This document shows positions 9,188-18,126 of a stretch of DNA of 64,000 nucleotides, piece by piece. This DNA comes from Halomonas sp. S3-1-1. Lineage in GTDB: Bacteria > Pseudomonadota > Gammaproteobacteria > Pseudomonadales > Halomonadaceae. Where the stretch lies: positions 806,001 to 870,000 of the forward strand of contig NZ_JALGBZ010000001.1 of NCBI RefSeq assembly GCF_023757625.1. The letters are read 5' to 3'. Under the pieces are notes generated by a model. That model made no database searches, was not told the DNA's origin, and saw only the letters and a program-made list of their open reading frames with translations. Both the position numbers and the translations under genes were made by a program. How positions within the stretch are numbered: the stretch's first letter is position 1; each line of letters starts with the position of its first letter.

Positions 9188-10258
9188 ATGATAACCAGTG
9201 CAGCAACCAATAGCGCCGCGGCGCGCAATCCCGCCAAGCGCTGTGAGGCGAGTACCCTGGCGCCGCTGGCGTTTGGGAGCAAACCAACCGGCTTCGCCCC
9301 GTTGCCCCATAATGGCCCAGCGGGCCCTGCGCCTGCACCCAAGCGGCGCAGCATCGTCAGCCGCGAAGTCAACGAGCAGGCGCTCAACCTGACGCGCTGG
9401 GAGCAGGAGTACAACCAGTGCAGCGCCGGTCACTTTACCGGGCGGGTGGACGAGTGCTGCTTCGACGGCGTGCAGGTCATCAATGAATATACCCGCCTAG
9501 CGCTTCACCAGCACTGTGCGCCCTGGCAGGACTCGCTTTGGATCGGGCTACCAGTTCGTCATGAAGGCGTGCGCATCGATGGACAGTGCGTCGAACGCAA
9601 CGAAGTGTTGTGGCGCATGGGCAGCCGTGCGTTCGAACTGATGACGCCGGACGATTGCCATCTCATGAACATGCTGGTGCCGCTTGAGGAACTCTTCGAG
9701 CTCGCCGAGCGTGAAGGCGTGAATATGGCGCACTTGAGCTTGGCCTCGACGCCGCGCCTTGCCATCGATGATCGTCGTATCCGCTGGTTCACCGAGCAGG
9801 TCACGCGCATTTTGGGTGGCAGCGGCGCGGCCTCTGACGGCCTGCCGGAGAAAGAAGCGCTGCTTCACGGCGTGCTCGCCCTGCTCGGGCACGCGCGGCT
9901 GGATACCCGCGCCGCGCCCAGCTACGCCCGGCGGCGCGCGGTGGTCGACCGCGTTCAGGCCTACCTTAAAAGCGTCGAGCAGGCGCCGGTGAATATCGCC
10001 ACGCTTTGCAGCGTCGCCTGTGTGAGCCGGCGCACGCTGCAGTACAGCTTCGAGAGCATTTTGGGGATCAGCCCGGTTCAGTTTCTACGCGCCACGCGCC
10101 TTAACGACGTGCGTCGCGAGCTTTTGTCTCAAAGCGGCGTCACCATCTCGGATGTCGCTGCCAACCACGGCTTTTCCCACTTTAGCCAGTTCGCCACCGA
10201 CTATAAAAGCCTCTTCAACGAGCGCCCGTCCGATACGCTCAAGCGCCGGCTGCATTAG
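9188..10258 (+). CDS. AraC-family activator, EutR-like
   Basis: About 356 residues from ATG 9188; the frame is open further upstream (to about 9116) and the true start is uncertain. The N-terminal part (NEQALNLTRWEQEYNQ, FTGRVDECCFDGVQVINEYTRLAL, DSLWIGLP) follows E. coli EutR closely in order and spacing. The C-terminal AraC double HTH is clear (NIATLCSVACVSRRTLQYSF and VAANHGFSHFSQFATDYKSLF). EutR activates ethanolamine utilisation genes in response to ethanolamine plus cobalamin. Here the neighbouring pathway is not cobalamin-dependent, so the effector may be ethanolamine alone; that is inference. It probably activates the divergent permease operon. Confidence 0.85.
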   Translation: MITSAATNSAAARNPAKRCEASTLAPLAFGSKPTGFAPLPHNGPAGPAPAPKRRSIVSREVNEQALNLTRWEQEYNQCSAGHFTGRVDECCFDGVQVINEYTRLALHQHCAPWQDSLWIGLPVRHEGVRIDGQCVERNEVLWRMGSRAFELMTPDDCHLMNMLVPLEELFELAEREGVNMAHLSLASTPRLAIDDRRIRWFTEQVTRILGGSGAASDGLPEKEALLHGVLALLGHARLDTRAAPSYARRRAVVDRVQAYLKSVEQAPVNIATLCSVACVSRRTLQYSFESILGISPVQFLRATRLNDVRRELLSQSGVTISDVAANHGFSHFSQFATDYKSLFNERPSDTLKRRLH

Positions 10259-10276
10259 TGCCTGTATCGAGTCCGG

Positions 10277-11212
10277 TCAATGAATTTGGCGAACCAGCAG
10301 CCCGCTGGTGGGCGCGGCCCAGCGGGTATCGACGGTAAAGACGACGTCGCACACCGAGGGTGAATAGTGGCGGCGCACCTGCTCGTCGACCCGGTCGCGA
10401 AGCTCATCCTGTGTGGTGAGCGACATCGAATCGTCTTGCTTGGGCAGCACTACGTGCACCATCACGTATAAAAGCCGCCCCGGACGCACGATACGCACGC
10501 GTACCTCCAGCGCCTCGACGCCTTCGAGCCCCTGAGCCACGGCTGCGCGAACCGGCGCCGCTATATCCTCCGTGGGCGCCTTGTTGACCAGCTCACCGAG
10601 CGCTTGGCCCGCCATGCGAACCGGCACGCCCAGGCAAAGCAGTACCACGGCGATGACCAGAATCGAGTCGATGTAGGGCAGAACGCGCTCGAACTCCAGG
10701 TACTGAAACAGCACCACCAGACAGAAGGCCGAGAGCACCGCTGCGGAGATGATACTGTTCACCACCCAGTTGAGCTTGTCCGCGGCGACCAGCGGGCTTG
10801 CGACATGGCGCTCGCTTTTATGCATTACCCAAGCGGTCAGCGAGCAGACGAGCGTGGCAAAGATGGCGTAGAGCACGGCGATGCCCGCCGCGATCTCCCG
10901 CCCGCCGGTCAACAGTGCCGCTATGGCGTCCACCAGCGCGAAGATCGAAACCCCAAAAATCAAAAGCCCCTTGCACAAATTGACCAGCGACTCGAAATAG
11001 CTGTAGCCGAACGGGTAGGCATCGCTGTCCGGCTGACTCGCCAGCCGGCTTACCTTGATGGTGACCAGCGCCACCACGAAGTAGATCAGGTTGAAAAGCC
11101 CGTCCAGCAGGATGGCCTGGGAGTTGGTCGCAAGCGTTGCAGCGATGCCGACCACGCCGATCAACAGCGCCATCAAGGCGGAAAATCCCAGAGTACTCGC
11201 TTCTGTCTTCAC
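10277..11212 (-). CDS. cation diffusion facilitator family metal exporter
   Basis: 311 residues from the GTG at 11212, which has AGGAGAG 8 bases upstream; an ATG at 11266 would add 18 residues but lacks such a site. About six membrane segments. The two CDF metal-site helices are visible: ILLDGLFNLIYF in segment 2 and ADKLNWVVNSIIS in segment 5. A cytoplasmic C-terminal domain (about 205-311) carries VEALEVRVRIVRPG and LYVMVHVVLP, with an ATx1-like fold. Such proteins exchange Zn, Fe, Co or Mn for protons across the inner membrane. The first metal-site helix reads D-x3-N rather than H/D-x3-D, which makes the metal hard to predict. It converges with the EutR-like gene. Confidence 0.85.
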   Translation of the reverse strand: MKTEASTLGFSALMALLIGVVGIAATLATNSQAILLDGLFNLIYFVVALVTIKVSRLASQPDSDAYPFGYSYFESLVNLCKGLLIFGVSIFALVDAIAALLTGGREIAAGIAVLYAIFATLVCSLTAWVMHKSERHVASPLVAADKLNWVVNSIISAAVLSAFCLVVLFQYLEFERVLPYIDSILVIAVVLLCLGVPVRMAGQALGELVNKAPTEDIAAPVRAAVAQGLEGVEALEVRVRIVRPGRLLYVMVHVVLPKQDDSMSLTTQDELRDRVDEQVRRHYSPSVCDVVFTVDTRWAAPTSGLLVRQIH

Positions 11213-11392
11213 CGATGCTGGCTCTCCTGTAGCAAGGTTGGCGTTAATTTGACACCGCCTCAGCATAGCAATTTTCCCGCCCGGCGACGTTTTGGAAAGC
11301 TTTTGGGAGTTGTACTAGCCTTTAAAGACAAGCCGTTAGCACGTTCAACCACGTGTTCACACGACTGCTCAACCAATCTGGAGGGTGACTCA

Positions 11393-12232
11393 ATGCCGCT
11401 TTTGAACGCTGGAACCGAACAGGGAACGCCGGTCGAGATTTATTACGAGGTTCACGGAGCGGGCAAGCCCGTCGTTCTGATTCACGGCTGGCCGCTCAGC
11501 TCCCGCTCCTGGGAGCCGCAAGTGCCGGCGCTGGTCGAGGCGGGCTACAAGGTGATCAGCTATGATCGCCGAGGTTTCGGCAAGTCGACCCAGGCCGACG
11601 GCGGCTACGACTACGACACCTTGGCGGCGGATCTCAAGAAGCTTCTTGATGCGCTCGACGTTCACGACGCCACGTTGGTCGGCTTCTCCATGGGCGGCGG
11701 CGAAGTGGCGCGCTACATCGCTCACTACGGCACCGAGCGCGTCAGCAAGGCGGTGCTGGCCGCCGCCGTGCCGCCATACTTGTACAAGTCCGACGACAAC
11801 CCGGAAGGTGGCCTCGACGATGCGACCATCAACGAGTTTCTCGACGGCGTGCGTGGCGACCGCTTAGCGTTTTTGGAAGACTTCACCAAAAACTTCTTCA
11901 CCGCCGGCGACAAGAGCGACCTGATCAGCGAACCCAATCGCCGCTACCACCGCGACATCGCGGCGTTCGCCTCGCCAAAAGCGACGTATGATTGCGTCAA
12001 GGCGTTCAGCTATACCGATTTCCGCGACGATTTGCCAAAGATGAAGCTGCCGACCCTGGTGCTTCACGGCGACGCCGACGGCATCGTGCCGCTCGAGGTC
12101 AGCGGCAAGCGTGCCAGCGAAGTGTTGCCGAACTCAAAACTCGAAGTGATCGAAGGTGGGCCCCACGGGCTGAACGTCACCCACGCGAAAGCGTTCAACG
12201 AGGCGCTGATCGCGTTTCTCGATAGCGAATGA
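11393..12232 (+). CDS. alpha/beta hydrolase, non-heme chloroperoxidase/arylesterase type
   Basis: 279 residues from ATG 11393 with GGAGGGTGA just upstream. The oxyanion-hole segment VVLIHGWPLSSRSWE, the nucleophile elbow VGFSMGGGEVARY (Ser in GFSMGG), the acid in LVLHGDADGIVP, and the histidine in EGGPHGLNVTHA form a complete catalytic triad. The series YDRRGFGKSTQ plus GFSMGGGEVARYI is typical of the cofactor-free haloperoxidase/esterase subgroup, whose members hydrolyse esters and perhydrolyse acids. The physiological substrate is not evident. The gene ends at a strong terminator shared with the convergent TRAP operon. Confidence 0.85.
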   Translation: MPLLNAGTEQGTPVEIYYEVHGAGKPVVLIHGWPLSSRSWEPQVPALVEAGYKVISYDRRGFGKSTQADGGYDYDTLAADLKKLLDALDVHDATLVGFSMGGGEVARYIAHYGTERVSKAVLAAAVPPYLYKSDDNPEGGLDDATINEFLDGVRGDRLAFLEDFTKNFFTAGDKSDLISEPNRRYHRDIAAFASPKATYDCVKAFSYTDFRDDLPKMKLPTLVLHGDADGIVPLEVSGKRASEVLPNSKLEVIEGGPHGLNVTHAKAFNEALIAFLDSE

Positions 12233-12260
12233 AGAAGTCGCTACATTTGCTCACATGAAA

Positions 12261-12290
12261 ACGCCGCCCGGATAAGGGGCGGCGTCTTTT
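12261..12290. terminator. bidirectional intrinsic terminator
   Basis: A 9-bp perfect stem, ACGCCGCCC with GGGCGGCGT, and a 7-base loop, flanked by AAAA on the left and TTTT on the right. It sits between convergent genes and can serve both. Confidence 0.9.
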
Positions 12291-12303
12291 ATTCATGACT
12301 CCC

Positions 12304-14232
12304 TTATGCGAGTGTCTGCCTTGACTGAGCGCTACGCTGCAGCACTAGAACGGCGACGATGATCCCGCAACCGATCATGGTGCCATAAGCACCGGGCACC
12401 AGCGTTAGCGTCGCGGCCACTAGCAGCAGCAGCCGTACGATCCAAGGGGTGTGCACGAAACCGTGGCCCACCATGGCTACGTTGAGGGCGGCCAATGCCA
12501 ACAAGCTGATCAAGGTGACGAGCAGCTGGTCGTACCAGGCGCCTTCAAGCATCAATAGCTCCGGTCTTGCAACGAACAAAAACGGCAGGAAAAATCCCGG
12601 CAATCCGATCTTGACGGCCTGTATGGCGGTAGCGAAGTAGGAGGCCTCGGCGATGCGTGCGGCGATCAGCGACGCTACGGCCACGGGAGGCGTCAGTGCC
12701 GAGAACACCGCGAAATAGAGCACGAACATGTGGGCCGCCATCATGCTCAGGCCCATGTCGATCAGCGCCGGTGCGGTGAGCAGGGCAACCAGGATGTAGG
12801 CGGCCGAGGTAGGCAGGCCCAGCCCGAAGATCAAGCAAGCCACTGCTGCGATCAGCAACAGAATACCCAGGTTGCCATCGGCCAAGCCGAGCATCAGGTA
12901 CGAAAGTTTCTGGGCGAAACCGGTTGCGGTGAGCACCTCGACGAAGATACCGATGACCGCCACGATGACCGCGATGGTCGCACCGCTGAAGCCACCATCG
13001 CGTAACCCATCCACGATGCGTGCCGCCGCACTGCCGACACCTGCTAACGGGTTCTGGTAGTGACGCACTGCGCTGCTGATGATTTCCAGCACCACGATGG
13101 CCAGGCAGCCATAGGCCGCCGCATAGGAAGGGGGCATGCGGCTGATCAGTAGATAGACCAGAATCGCGATGGCGACGAGCAGGTGCCCGTAGCGCGCCAG
13201 CAACACCTTGGCTGGCAGAGAGGGAGTACCCTCGTTATCGTGGCGGGTTGGCAGAAGACCGTCCCTTGCTGCTTGAAGGTGTACCGCCAGCAGCAGATAG
13301 AAGTAGTAGAGCCCGGCCGGGATGGCCGCGGCGAGTATCACCTGGTCATAGGCAAGCCCGGTCACCCCTACCATCAAAAAGGCGGTCAGCCCCATGACAG
13401 GTGGTGTCATTTGCCCCCCGGTAGACGCCACGGCCTCCACCGCGCCGGCGAACGAGCCTTTGAAACCAGTCCGCTTCATGGTGGGAATGGTCATGGTCCC
13501 GGTGCTGGCGATGTTCGCCACGGTACTGCCTGATATCATCCCCATGAAAGCGCTGGCCAGCACGGCGATCTTGGCTTGGCCGCCCTTGGAGTTACCCGCT
13601 AGTTTAGTAGCGAACCCCATGATGAAATCGATTCCACCGGTGGATTTCAACAGCCCGGCGAACACCATGAAGATGAAGATGGTGCCGGCAGAAAGCTCAG
13701 TGAGCGAGCCGAGTACGCCTTGGAAGTTGGGAATCGAGGCGTAGGAAACCAGCCGCTCGAATCCCATGCCGCCGTGATAGAGCAGCTCGACCGGGATTCG
13801 ATTGCCAAAGTAGCCGTATAACAAACCGATGATGCCGATCACCGGAATTGTCGCCCCCCACTGCTGCCAAGCGGCGACGAGACATACCCCGATCAACAGG
13901 CAGCCGACCACCACGTCGGCGGGCTCTGGCCCGAAAACGCGATCGGTGATGAGTCCCTGGTACTCAATCAGGACATAGCCCATCGTATACCCGGCCACCG
14001 CGAAACCCGCAGCGTAGACCAGGCGCATCCAACGGCGTGTCGTATCGCCCAGTGCCGTGGCGAAAATGATCAGCAGTGCAAGCCCAAGGTGGAGCGCCTT
14101 GAACTGGCCCGATGGCAGGTAGTAATCGAAAACCTGAAACAAGTGCGTGGCAACCATTACCAGGGTGAGCACAAGCACCAGGTTGGCGGTGTTGAGATAC
14201 CCGCGCTTTTCACTGAGTAGCTTAGGAGTCAT
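12304..14232 (-). CDS. TRAP transporter fused permease (DctQ-DctM), TAXI type
   Basis: 642 residues from ATG 14232; a GTG at 14289 would add 19 residues and cannot be excluded. About 16-18 hydrophobic segments: a small N-terminal DctQ-like part (about 1-170) fused to the large DctM permease with GLLKSTGGIDFIMGFATKLAG, ISGSTVANIASTGTMTIPTM and GLGLPTSAAYILVALLTAPALI. The fusion is the normal form in TAXI-TRAP systems, which take up organic acids (glutamate and 2-oxoacids are known cases) with a sodium gradient. The receptor gene lies directly upstream, 71 bp away. The UTRA regulator and divergent GGT-like hydrolase suggest a gamma-glutamyl or amide-type substrate; that is inference. Confidence 0.93.
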   Translation of the reverse strand: MTPKLLSEKRGYLNTANLVLVLTLVMVATHLFQVFDYYLPSGQFKALHLGLALLIIFATALGDTTRRWMRLVYAAGFAVAGYTMGYVLIEYQGLITDRVFGPEPADVVVGCLLIGVCLVAAWQQWGATIPVIGIIGLLYGYFGNRIPVELLYHGGMGFERLVSYASIPNFQGVLGSLTELSAGTIFIFMVFAGLLKSTGGIDFIMGFATKLAGNSKGGQAKIAVLASAFMGMISGSTVANIASTGTMTIPTMKRTGFKGSFAGAVEAVASTGGQMTPPVMGLTAFLMVGVTGLAYDQVILAAAIPAGLYYFYLLLAVHLQAARDGLLPTRHDNEGTPSLPAKVLLARYGHLLVAIAILVYLLISRMPPSYAAAYGCLAIVVLEIISSAVRHYQNPLAGVGSAAARIVDGLRDGGFSGATIAVIVAVIGIFVEVLTATGFAQKLSYLMLGLADGNLGILLLIAAVACLIFGLGLPTSAAYILVALLTAPALIDMGLSMMAAHMFVLYFAVFSALTPPVAVASLIAARIAEASYFATAIQAVKIGLPGFFLPFLFVARPELLMLEGAWYDQLLVTLISLLALAALNVAMVGHGFVHTPWIVRLLLLVAATLTLVPGAYGTMIGCGIIVAVLVLQRSAQSRQTLA

Positions 14233-14303
14233 GGTGATGAGGATCACAAGATGGATTCGCGAAATACGTGTCGCCGTGCGCGACGACACGTAAGCAGGCA
14301 GCG

Positions 14304-15332
14304 TTAGGCGGAGACAGGCTCAGCGACGATCAACTCGTCGCGCCATACGCCCTGTTCCTGAAAGTAGCGCGCAGCGCCTGCATTGACCGGGTACTCGGCG
14401 AGCAGGTACTCGACGGCGAAATCAACGCTAACGTCCTGCAGCTGCGAGCCGATTCGACGCACCTGCTCGGCGTTGTCGAAGACGGCCTTGCAGACGGCGT
14501 AAACGTCATCGTCAGAGACGCCAGCGTGAGTCGCCAGCAAGCCCGAAATAGCGGGCATTAGCATCTCCCCTTCGACCTTGTTCCACTGCTCGCTGGAGAC
14601 GATCGTGGCCAGCAGGCCGGTGTTGATCTGCTGGGCACGCTCCAGAACCTCGGGCTCGATCGGCAGTACGCGAAACTCGACGGTGCTGTCGATCTCGGCC
14701 AGTGCCGGCGAGGGGCGGCCGTTGGTGAGGGTAGAAGGGATGGCGTCCACCGCTCCAGACTGGAAAGCACTAAAGGTGTCGTTCCATGAGCCGTAGGTCC
14801 AGTCCACCTCATCGGCGACGCCGGCGGCCTCCAGGATCGTCTGATGCATGATGGCGGTCGCCCCGCCTGCGGTCGAAGGCATGACTCGCTTGCCTGCCAG
14901 GTCGGCCAGCGAGTGGATATTGGAGTCCGCGCGTACGATCAGTGGAATGTTCCAAACGGTATAGGCAAATACCTGACGCGCGTCGATCGGTGCGCGGAAG
15001 GGGCGCTCACCCTTGGTGGCCGGCGGCCAGTCGGTAGAGGTGGTCTGGCCGAAGTCGATCTCCTGACGGCTGGCCATCACCAGGTTTTCGGCACCTCCCG
15101 AAGTGGCAAGGGTGGTCGAGCGCAAATCGCTATTGCGCTGTACCGTCTGGGCCAGCGCCTCAATGATGATATAGCCCGTGGAGCCCAGACTCGCCGAGCC
15201 CCAGCGAAGCTCGCGGGTGGGAGCAGCTTGCAGAATACCCGGGAAAAGAGCGATACCGACACCCAGTGCTCCTGCCTTGAGCAACTGGCGGCGGCGAAGG
15301 TCGACCAGTGAGGGAAGTTGTTTCTCTGTCAT
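14304..15332 (-). CDS. TAXI-family TRAP solute receptor, periplasmic
   Basis: 342 residues from ATG 15332 with AGGTGA 7 bases upstream. The N terminus contains DLRRRQLLKAG followed by a hydrophobic stretch and an A-x-A-like site near QAAP, a twin-arginine type signal peptide. The mature part has the TAXI receptor features: RWGSASLGSTGYIIIEALAQ, a GGAENLVMASRQEIDFGQ segment, and SLADLAGKRVMPSTAGGAT. These are the S-x-G-x(2)-Y and G-G motifs of the NMT1/TAXI binding-protein fold. It should deliver substrate to the fused permease immediately downstream in the same operon. The ligand cannot be read from the sequence. Confidence 0.92.
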   Translation of the reverse strand: MTEKQLPSLVDLRRRQLLKAGALGVGIALFPGILQAAPTRELRWGSASLGSTGYIIIEALAQTVQRNSDLRSTTLATSGGAENLVMASRQEIDFGQTTSTDWPPATKGERPFRAPIDARQVFAYTVWNIPLIVRADSNIHSLADLAGKRVMPSTAGGATAIMHQTILEAAGVADEVDWTYGSWNDTFSAFQSGAVDAIPSTLTNGRPSPALAEIDSTVEFRVLPIEPEVLERAQQINTGLLATIVSSEQWNKVEGEMLMPAISGLLATHAGVSDDDVYAVCKAVFDNAEQVRRIGSQLQDVSVDFAVEYLLAEYPVNAGAARYFQEQGVWRDELIVAEPVSA

Positions 15333-15396
15333 GTCATCACCTTTGTTCTTGATGGGAGGGCGCCTCTTTAAAGAGGTCTCGGGACGGTGTAGCCGT

Positions 15397-16182
15397 TCAA
15401 ATACGGTGATCTTGTACTGCGTGACTGCTGAGTTCGATGTCTCGGTGATCGGGTTGGATCTCGAAGCGCTGGTAGGTGGTGGGCTGGCCCTTTTGGGTAT
15501 AGCCCCGCACTCGCCAGAGCATGCCCTGGTGCACCTTGTCGTCGAGTTCGAGGGCCGCGCGGGCATCGCGGGAAAAATCGTGTACCCCCATCTGATGCTC
15601 GAAGCGGGAGGTCAGAATGCGCTTTTGCTGAAAAAGGTACTCGTGGAGCGATAGCCCATCGAATTCGCCGGGAGGCTTGTTCATCAGCGCATCCGCATAG
15701 GCCAGCGGCATGAAAAGCTCGTTGTAGGTCCAGGGCTCTCCCTCTACCTGAAGACGGCGCTTGATCAAGGCGCAGTGTGTGGCGTTACCCAGAAACCGTG
15801 CAATGGAGGGGGCGGGCGTGACCTCGAAGATGCCCAAGCCTTGCAGGGTCAAATCCAGGGGGCGGCCCTGGTCCATAAAGCGAAAGACGCGAATATCCTC
15901 GAACTTCACCTCAGGATCTCGAATGAAGGTCCCGCGTCCATGTTCACGCACCACGATGCCGTCATCGGAGAGCGCCTTCAGGGCTTTCTGCAGGGTGCCA
16001 AGGCTTGCGGGAAGGCGCGAGGAGAGCGCCTGCTCTGAAGGCAGCTTGTCCCCGGGAATCAAGACGCCTGCATGCACAGCGTCTTTTATCGCGTTGTAGA
16101 AGCGTGCGTACTTGGGGACGCCCCTGTGGAGGGTGTCGCTGAAATGAGGCAGCGAAACCTGAACGATCTTTTCTAAGGTCAT
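15397..16182 (-). CDS. GntR-family regulator, HutC/UTRA subfamily
   Basis: 261 residues: winged helix at about 20-85 (LPSEQALSSRLPASLGTLQKALKAL, VVREHGRGTFI) and a UTRA effector domain behind it (about 100-240; ARFLGNATHCALIKRRLQVEGEPWTYNELFMPL). UTRA domains share the chorismate-lyase fold and bind small metabolites. HutC relatives often sense a catabolic intermediate of the locus they repress. It is the first gene of the minus-strand TRAP operon and is divergent from the GGT-like gene. A 12-bp perfect palindrome lies in the shared 131-bp promoter region. Probable repressor of both directions. Confidence 0.88.
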   Translation of the reverse strand: MTLEKIVQVSLPHFSDTLHRGVPKYARFYNAIKDAVHAGVLIPGDKLPSEQALSSRLPASLGTLQKALKALSDDGIVVREHGRGTFIRDPEVKFEDIRVFRFMDQGRPLDLTLQGLGIFEVTPAPSIARFLGNATHCALIKRRLQVEGEPWTYNELFMPLAYADALMNKPPGEFDGLSLHEYLFQQKRILTSRFEHQMGVHDFSRDARAALELDDKVHQGMLWRVRGYTQKGQPTTYQRFEIQPDHRDIELSSHAVQDHRI

Positions 16183-16228
16183 GAGCGATACTCAAGCCGA
16201 CATGGTTGTAAATAGTCATGTTATAAAT

Positions 16229-16240
16229 AGCTATATAGCT
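16229..16240. promoter_or_regulatory. palindromic operator candidate for the UTRA regulator
   Basis: AGCTATATAGCT is a perfect 12-bp palindrome in an AT-rich stretch between the divergent UTRA regulator and the GGT-like gene. Similar TTATAAATAG and GTAAATAG segments precede it. HutC-type proteins commonly bind palindromes placed this way. The assignment is from position and symmetry only. Confidence 0.45.
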
Positions 16241-16313
16241 TTGATGATCCTGCCTGCAAAACGTGATAGTTTCAAGGGCTGAACCTTTCAATTTTTGATT
16301 CAAGGATCTCTTT

Positions 16314-18089
16314 ATGCCGCCCTTCACGACTCGTCCCGAAATCAAGGGGACGTTCGGTGCCGTTACCTCTACTCACTGGCTGGCCTCGAGTGTGGGCATG
16401 GCAATATTGGAAAAAGGCGGGAATGCGTTCGATGCGGCAGTCGCTGCCGGCTTCGTGCTGCAGATCGTCGAGCCGCATCTGAACGGCCCTGGTGGCGAGG
16501 TGCCCATCATCGCCATGCGTCATGACGATAATGCTCCACGGGTGATCTGTGGGCAGGGCGTGACGCCTCGGGCGGCTACGCCAGAAGCGTTCGCCGCGCT
16601 CGGGCTGAAGATGGTGCCGGGCACCGGGCTTCTTCCTGCCGTGGTTCCCGGTGCCTTCGATGCTTGGATGCTGCTGCTGCGCGATTACGGCACCTTGAGT
16701 CTCGAAGAGGTGCTCGCGCCCGCCATCGGCTACGCCGAGCAGGGGTTTCCGCTGCTGTCGCGCGCGGTGTCCTCGATCGTGCCGGTGATCGACTTCTTCA
16801 AGCAGCACTGGCCCAGTTCCGCCGAGCAGTGGCTGGTCGATGGCCAGGCGCCCAAGGCGGACAAGCTCTTTCGCTCACCGCGGATCGCAGCCACCTACCG
16901 GCGCATTCTTGGCGAGGCGCAGATGGCGGGGAGCGACCGTGAGGCGCAGATCGAGCGCGCGCGGGAGGTGTTCTACAAGGGGTTTGTGGCGGACGCCATT
17001 GACCGCTTCTATCGCGAGCCGTTGATGGACAGCACCGGCAAGCGGAACGCAGGGCTTCTGACCGGCGACGACATGGCGCGCTGGTCGGCCACCTTCGAGC
17101 TGACGGTTAGCTATCGTTATCATGGCACGCAAGTGCACAAGGCCGGTCCCTGGACCCAAGGGCCGGTCTTTCTGCAGCAGCTGGCGCTCTTGAAGGGAAC
17201 CGACTTCCAAGCCATCGATCCAGAAAGCCCCGAGTTCGTGCATCGCGTCGCCGAGGCGGCCAAGCTCGCCTTCGCCGACCGCGAGGCTTGGTATGGTGAT
17301 GGAGAAGGGGGCGCCTCGATCGAGACGCTGTTGAGCGACGAGTACAACCGGGCGCGGCGCCAGCTGATCGGCGAGCAGGCCTCCAGTGAGATTCGCCCGG
17401 GCCTCGAGGGGGAGGCGCGCATCGCCGCCATCCTGGCGCTCGCCGGCAGCGAGCCGACCATCGGCCCGGGCGGGGGAGAGCCCACTTTTGCGCCGTTGCC
17501 AGGCGTCGAGGGAGATACGGTCCACCTGGATATCGTCGACCGTTTCGGCAACATGGTCTCGGCAACACCGAGCGGCGGCTGGCTGCAAAGCTCTCCCAGC
17601 GTACCGGAACTCGGCTTCTCGATCTCCACCCGCGCCCAGATGACATGGCTCACGCCGGGGCTTGCCAGTACGCTGATGCCCGGCCGACGCCCGCGTACTA
17701 CGCTGACACCGACCCTGGTGACCCGCAACGGCAAACCCTATCTCGCACTGGGGTCTCCGGGCGGGGATCAGCAGGATCAGTGGAGCCTCACCACCTTCTT
17801 GCGCATCGTCCACTACGGCTTCGATCTACAGCGCGCCATCGACGCGCCGCAGTTCCAGATTCGCCACTTCCCCGCCTCTTTTCATCCCCGTGAAAGTGCC
17901 GTGGGGAGATTGATGATCGAGGGACGTTTCAGCGAGCAAACGCTCGAGGCGCTGCGGGCGAAAGGCCACGATGTGGCCGTGATGGACGACTGGGCCCTGG
18001 GGCGGGTCTGTGCGGTCGCCCGAGACGATGACATGGTGCATGGCGCCGCCTCGGCGCGCCACATGCAGGGCTACGCCGTGGGACGCTAG
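16314..18089 (+). CDS. gamma-glutamyltransferase-like Ntn hydrolase (first copy)
   Basis: 591 residues, no signal peptide. The GGT fold is clear: N-terminal VTSTHWLASSVGMAILEKGGNAFDAAVAA, LLPAVVPGAFDAWMLLL, and the autocleavage site G-D-T-V-H with the nucleophile Thr before DIVDRFGNMVSATP. The small subunit has ALGSPGGDQQDQWSL and a C-terminal AASARHMQGYAVGR. In E. coli GGT, Arg114 (in DFREMAP), Asp433 and the Ser462-Ser463 pair bind the gamma-glutamyl carboxylate. Here the aligned stretches read CGQGVTPRAA, STRAQMTW and RPRTTLTP, so these contacts are replaced. It is therefore likely a cytoplasmic amidase or acylase relative, not a classical glutathione GGT. Position opposite a TAXI-TRAP operon suggests it processes the imported solute. 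Confidence 0.85.
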   Translation: MPPFTTRPEIKGTFGAVTSTHWLASSVGMAILEKGGNAFDAAVAAGFVLQIVEPHLNGPGGEVPIIAMRHDDNAPRVICGQGVTPRAATPEAFAALGLKMVPGTGLLPAVVPGAFDAWMLLLRDYGTLSLEEVLAPAIGYAEQGFPLLSRAVSSIVPVIDFFKQHWPSSAEQWLVDGQAPKADKLFRSPRIAATYRRILGEAQMAGSDREAQIERAREVFYKGFVADAIDRFYREPLMDSTGKRNAGLLTGDDMARWSATFELTVSYRYHGTQVHKAGPWTQGPVFLQQLALLKGTDFQAIDPESPEFVHRVAEAAKLAFADREAWYGDGEGGASIETLLSDEYNRARRQLIGEQASSEIRPGLEGEARIAAILALAGSEPTIGPGGGEPTFAPLPGVEGDTVHLDIVDRFGNMVSATPSGGWLQSSPSVPELGFSISTRAQMTWLTPGLASTLMPGRRPRTTLTPTLVTRNGKPYLALGSPGGDQQDQWSLTTFLRIVHYGFDLQRAIDAPQFQIRHFPASFHPRESAVGRLMIEGRFSEQTLEALRAKGHDVAVMDDWALGRVCAVARDDDMVHGAASARHMQGYAVGR

Positions 18090-18126
18090 GGCGGCCAGCA
18101 GAATAGTGATTCGACCTGCCTCGTTC

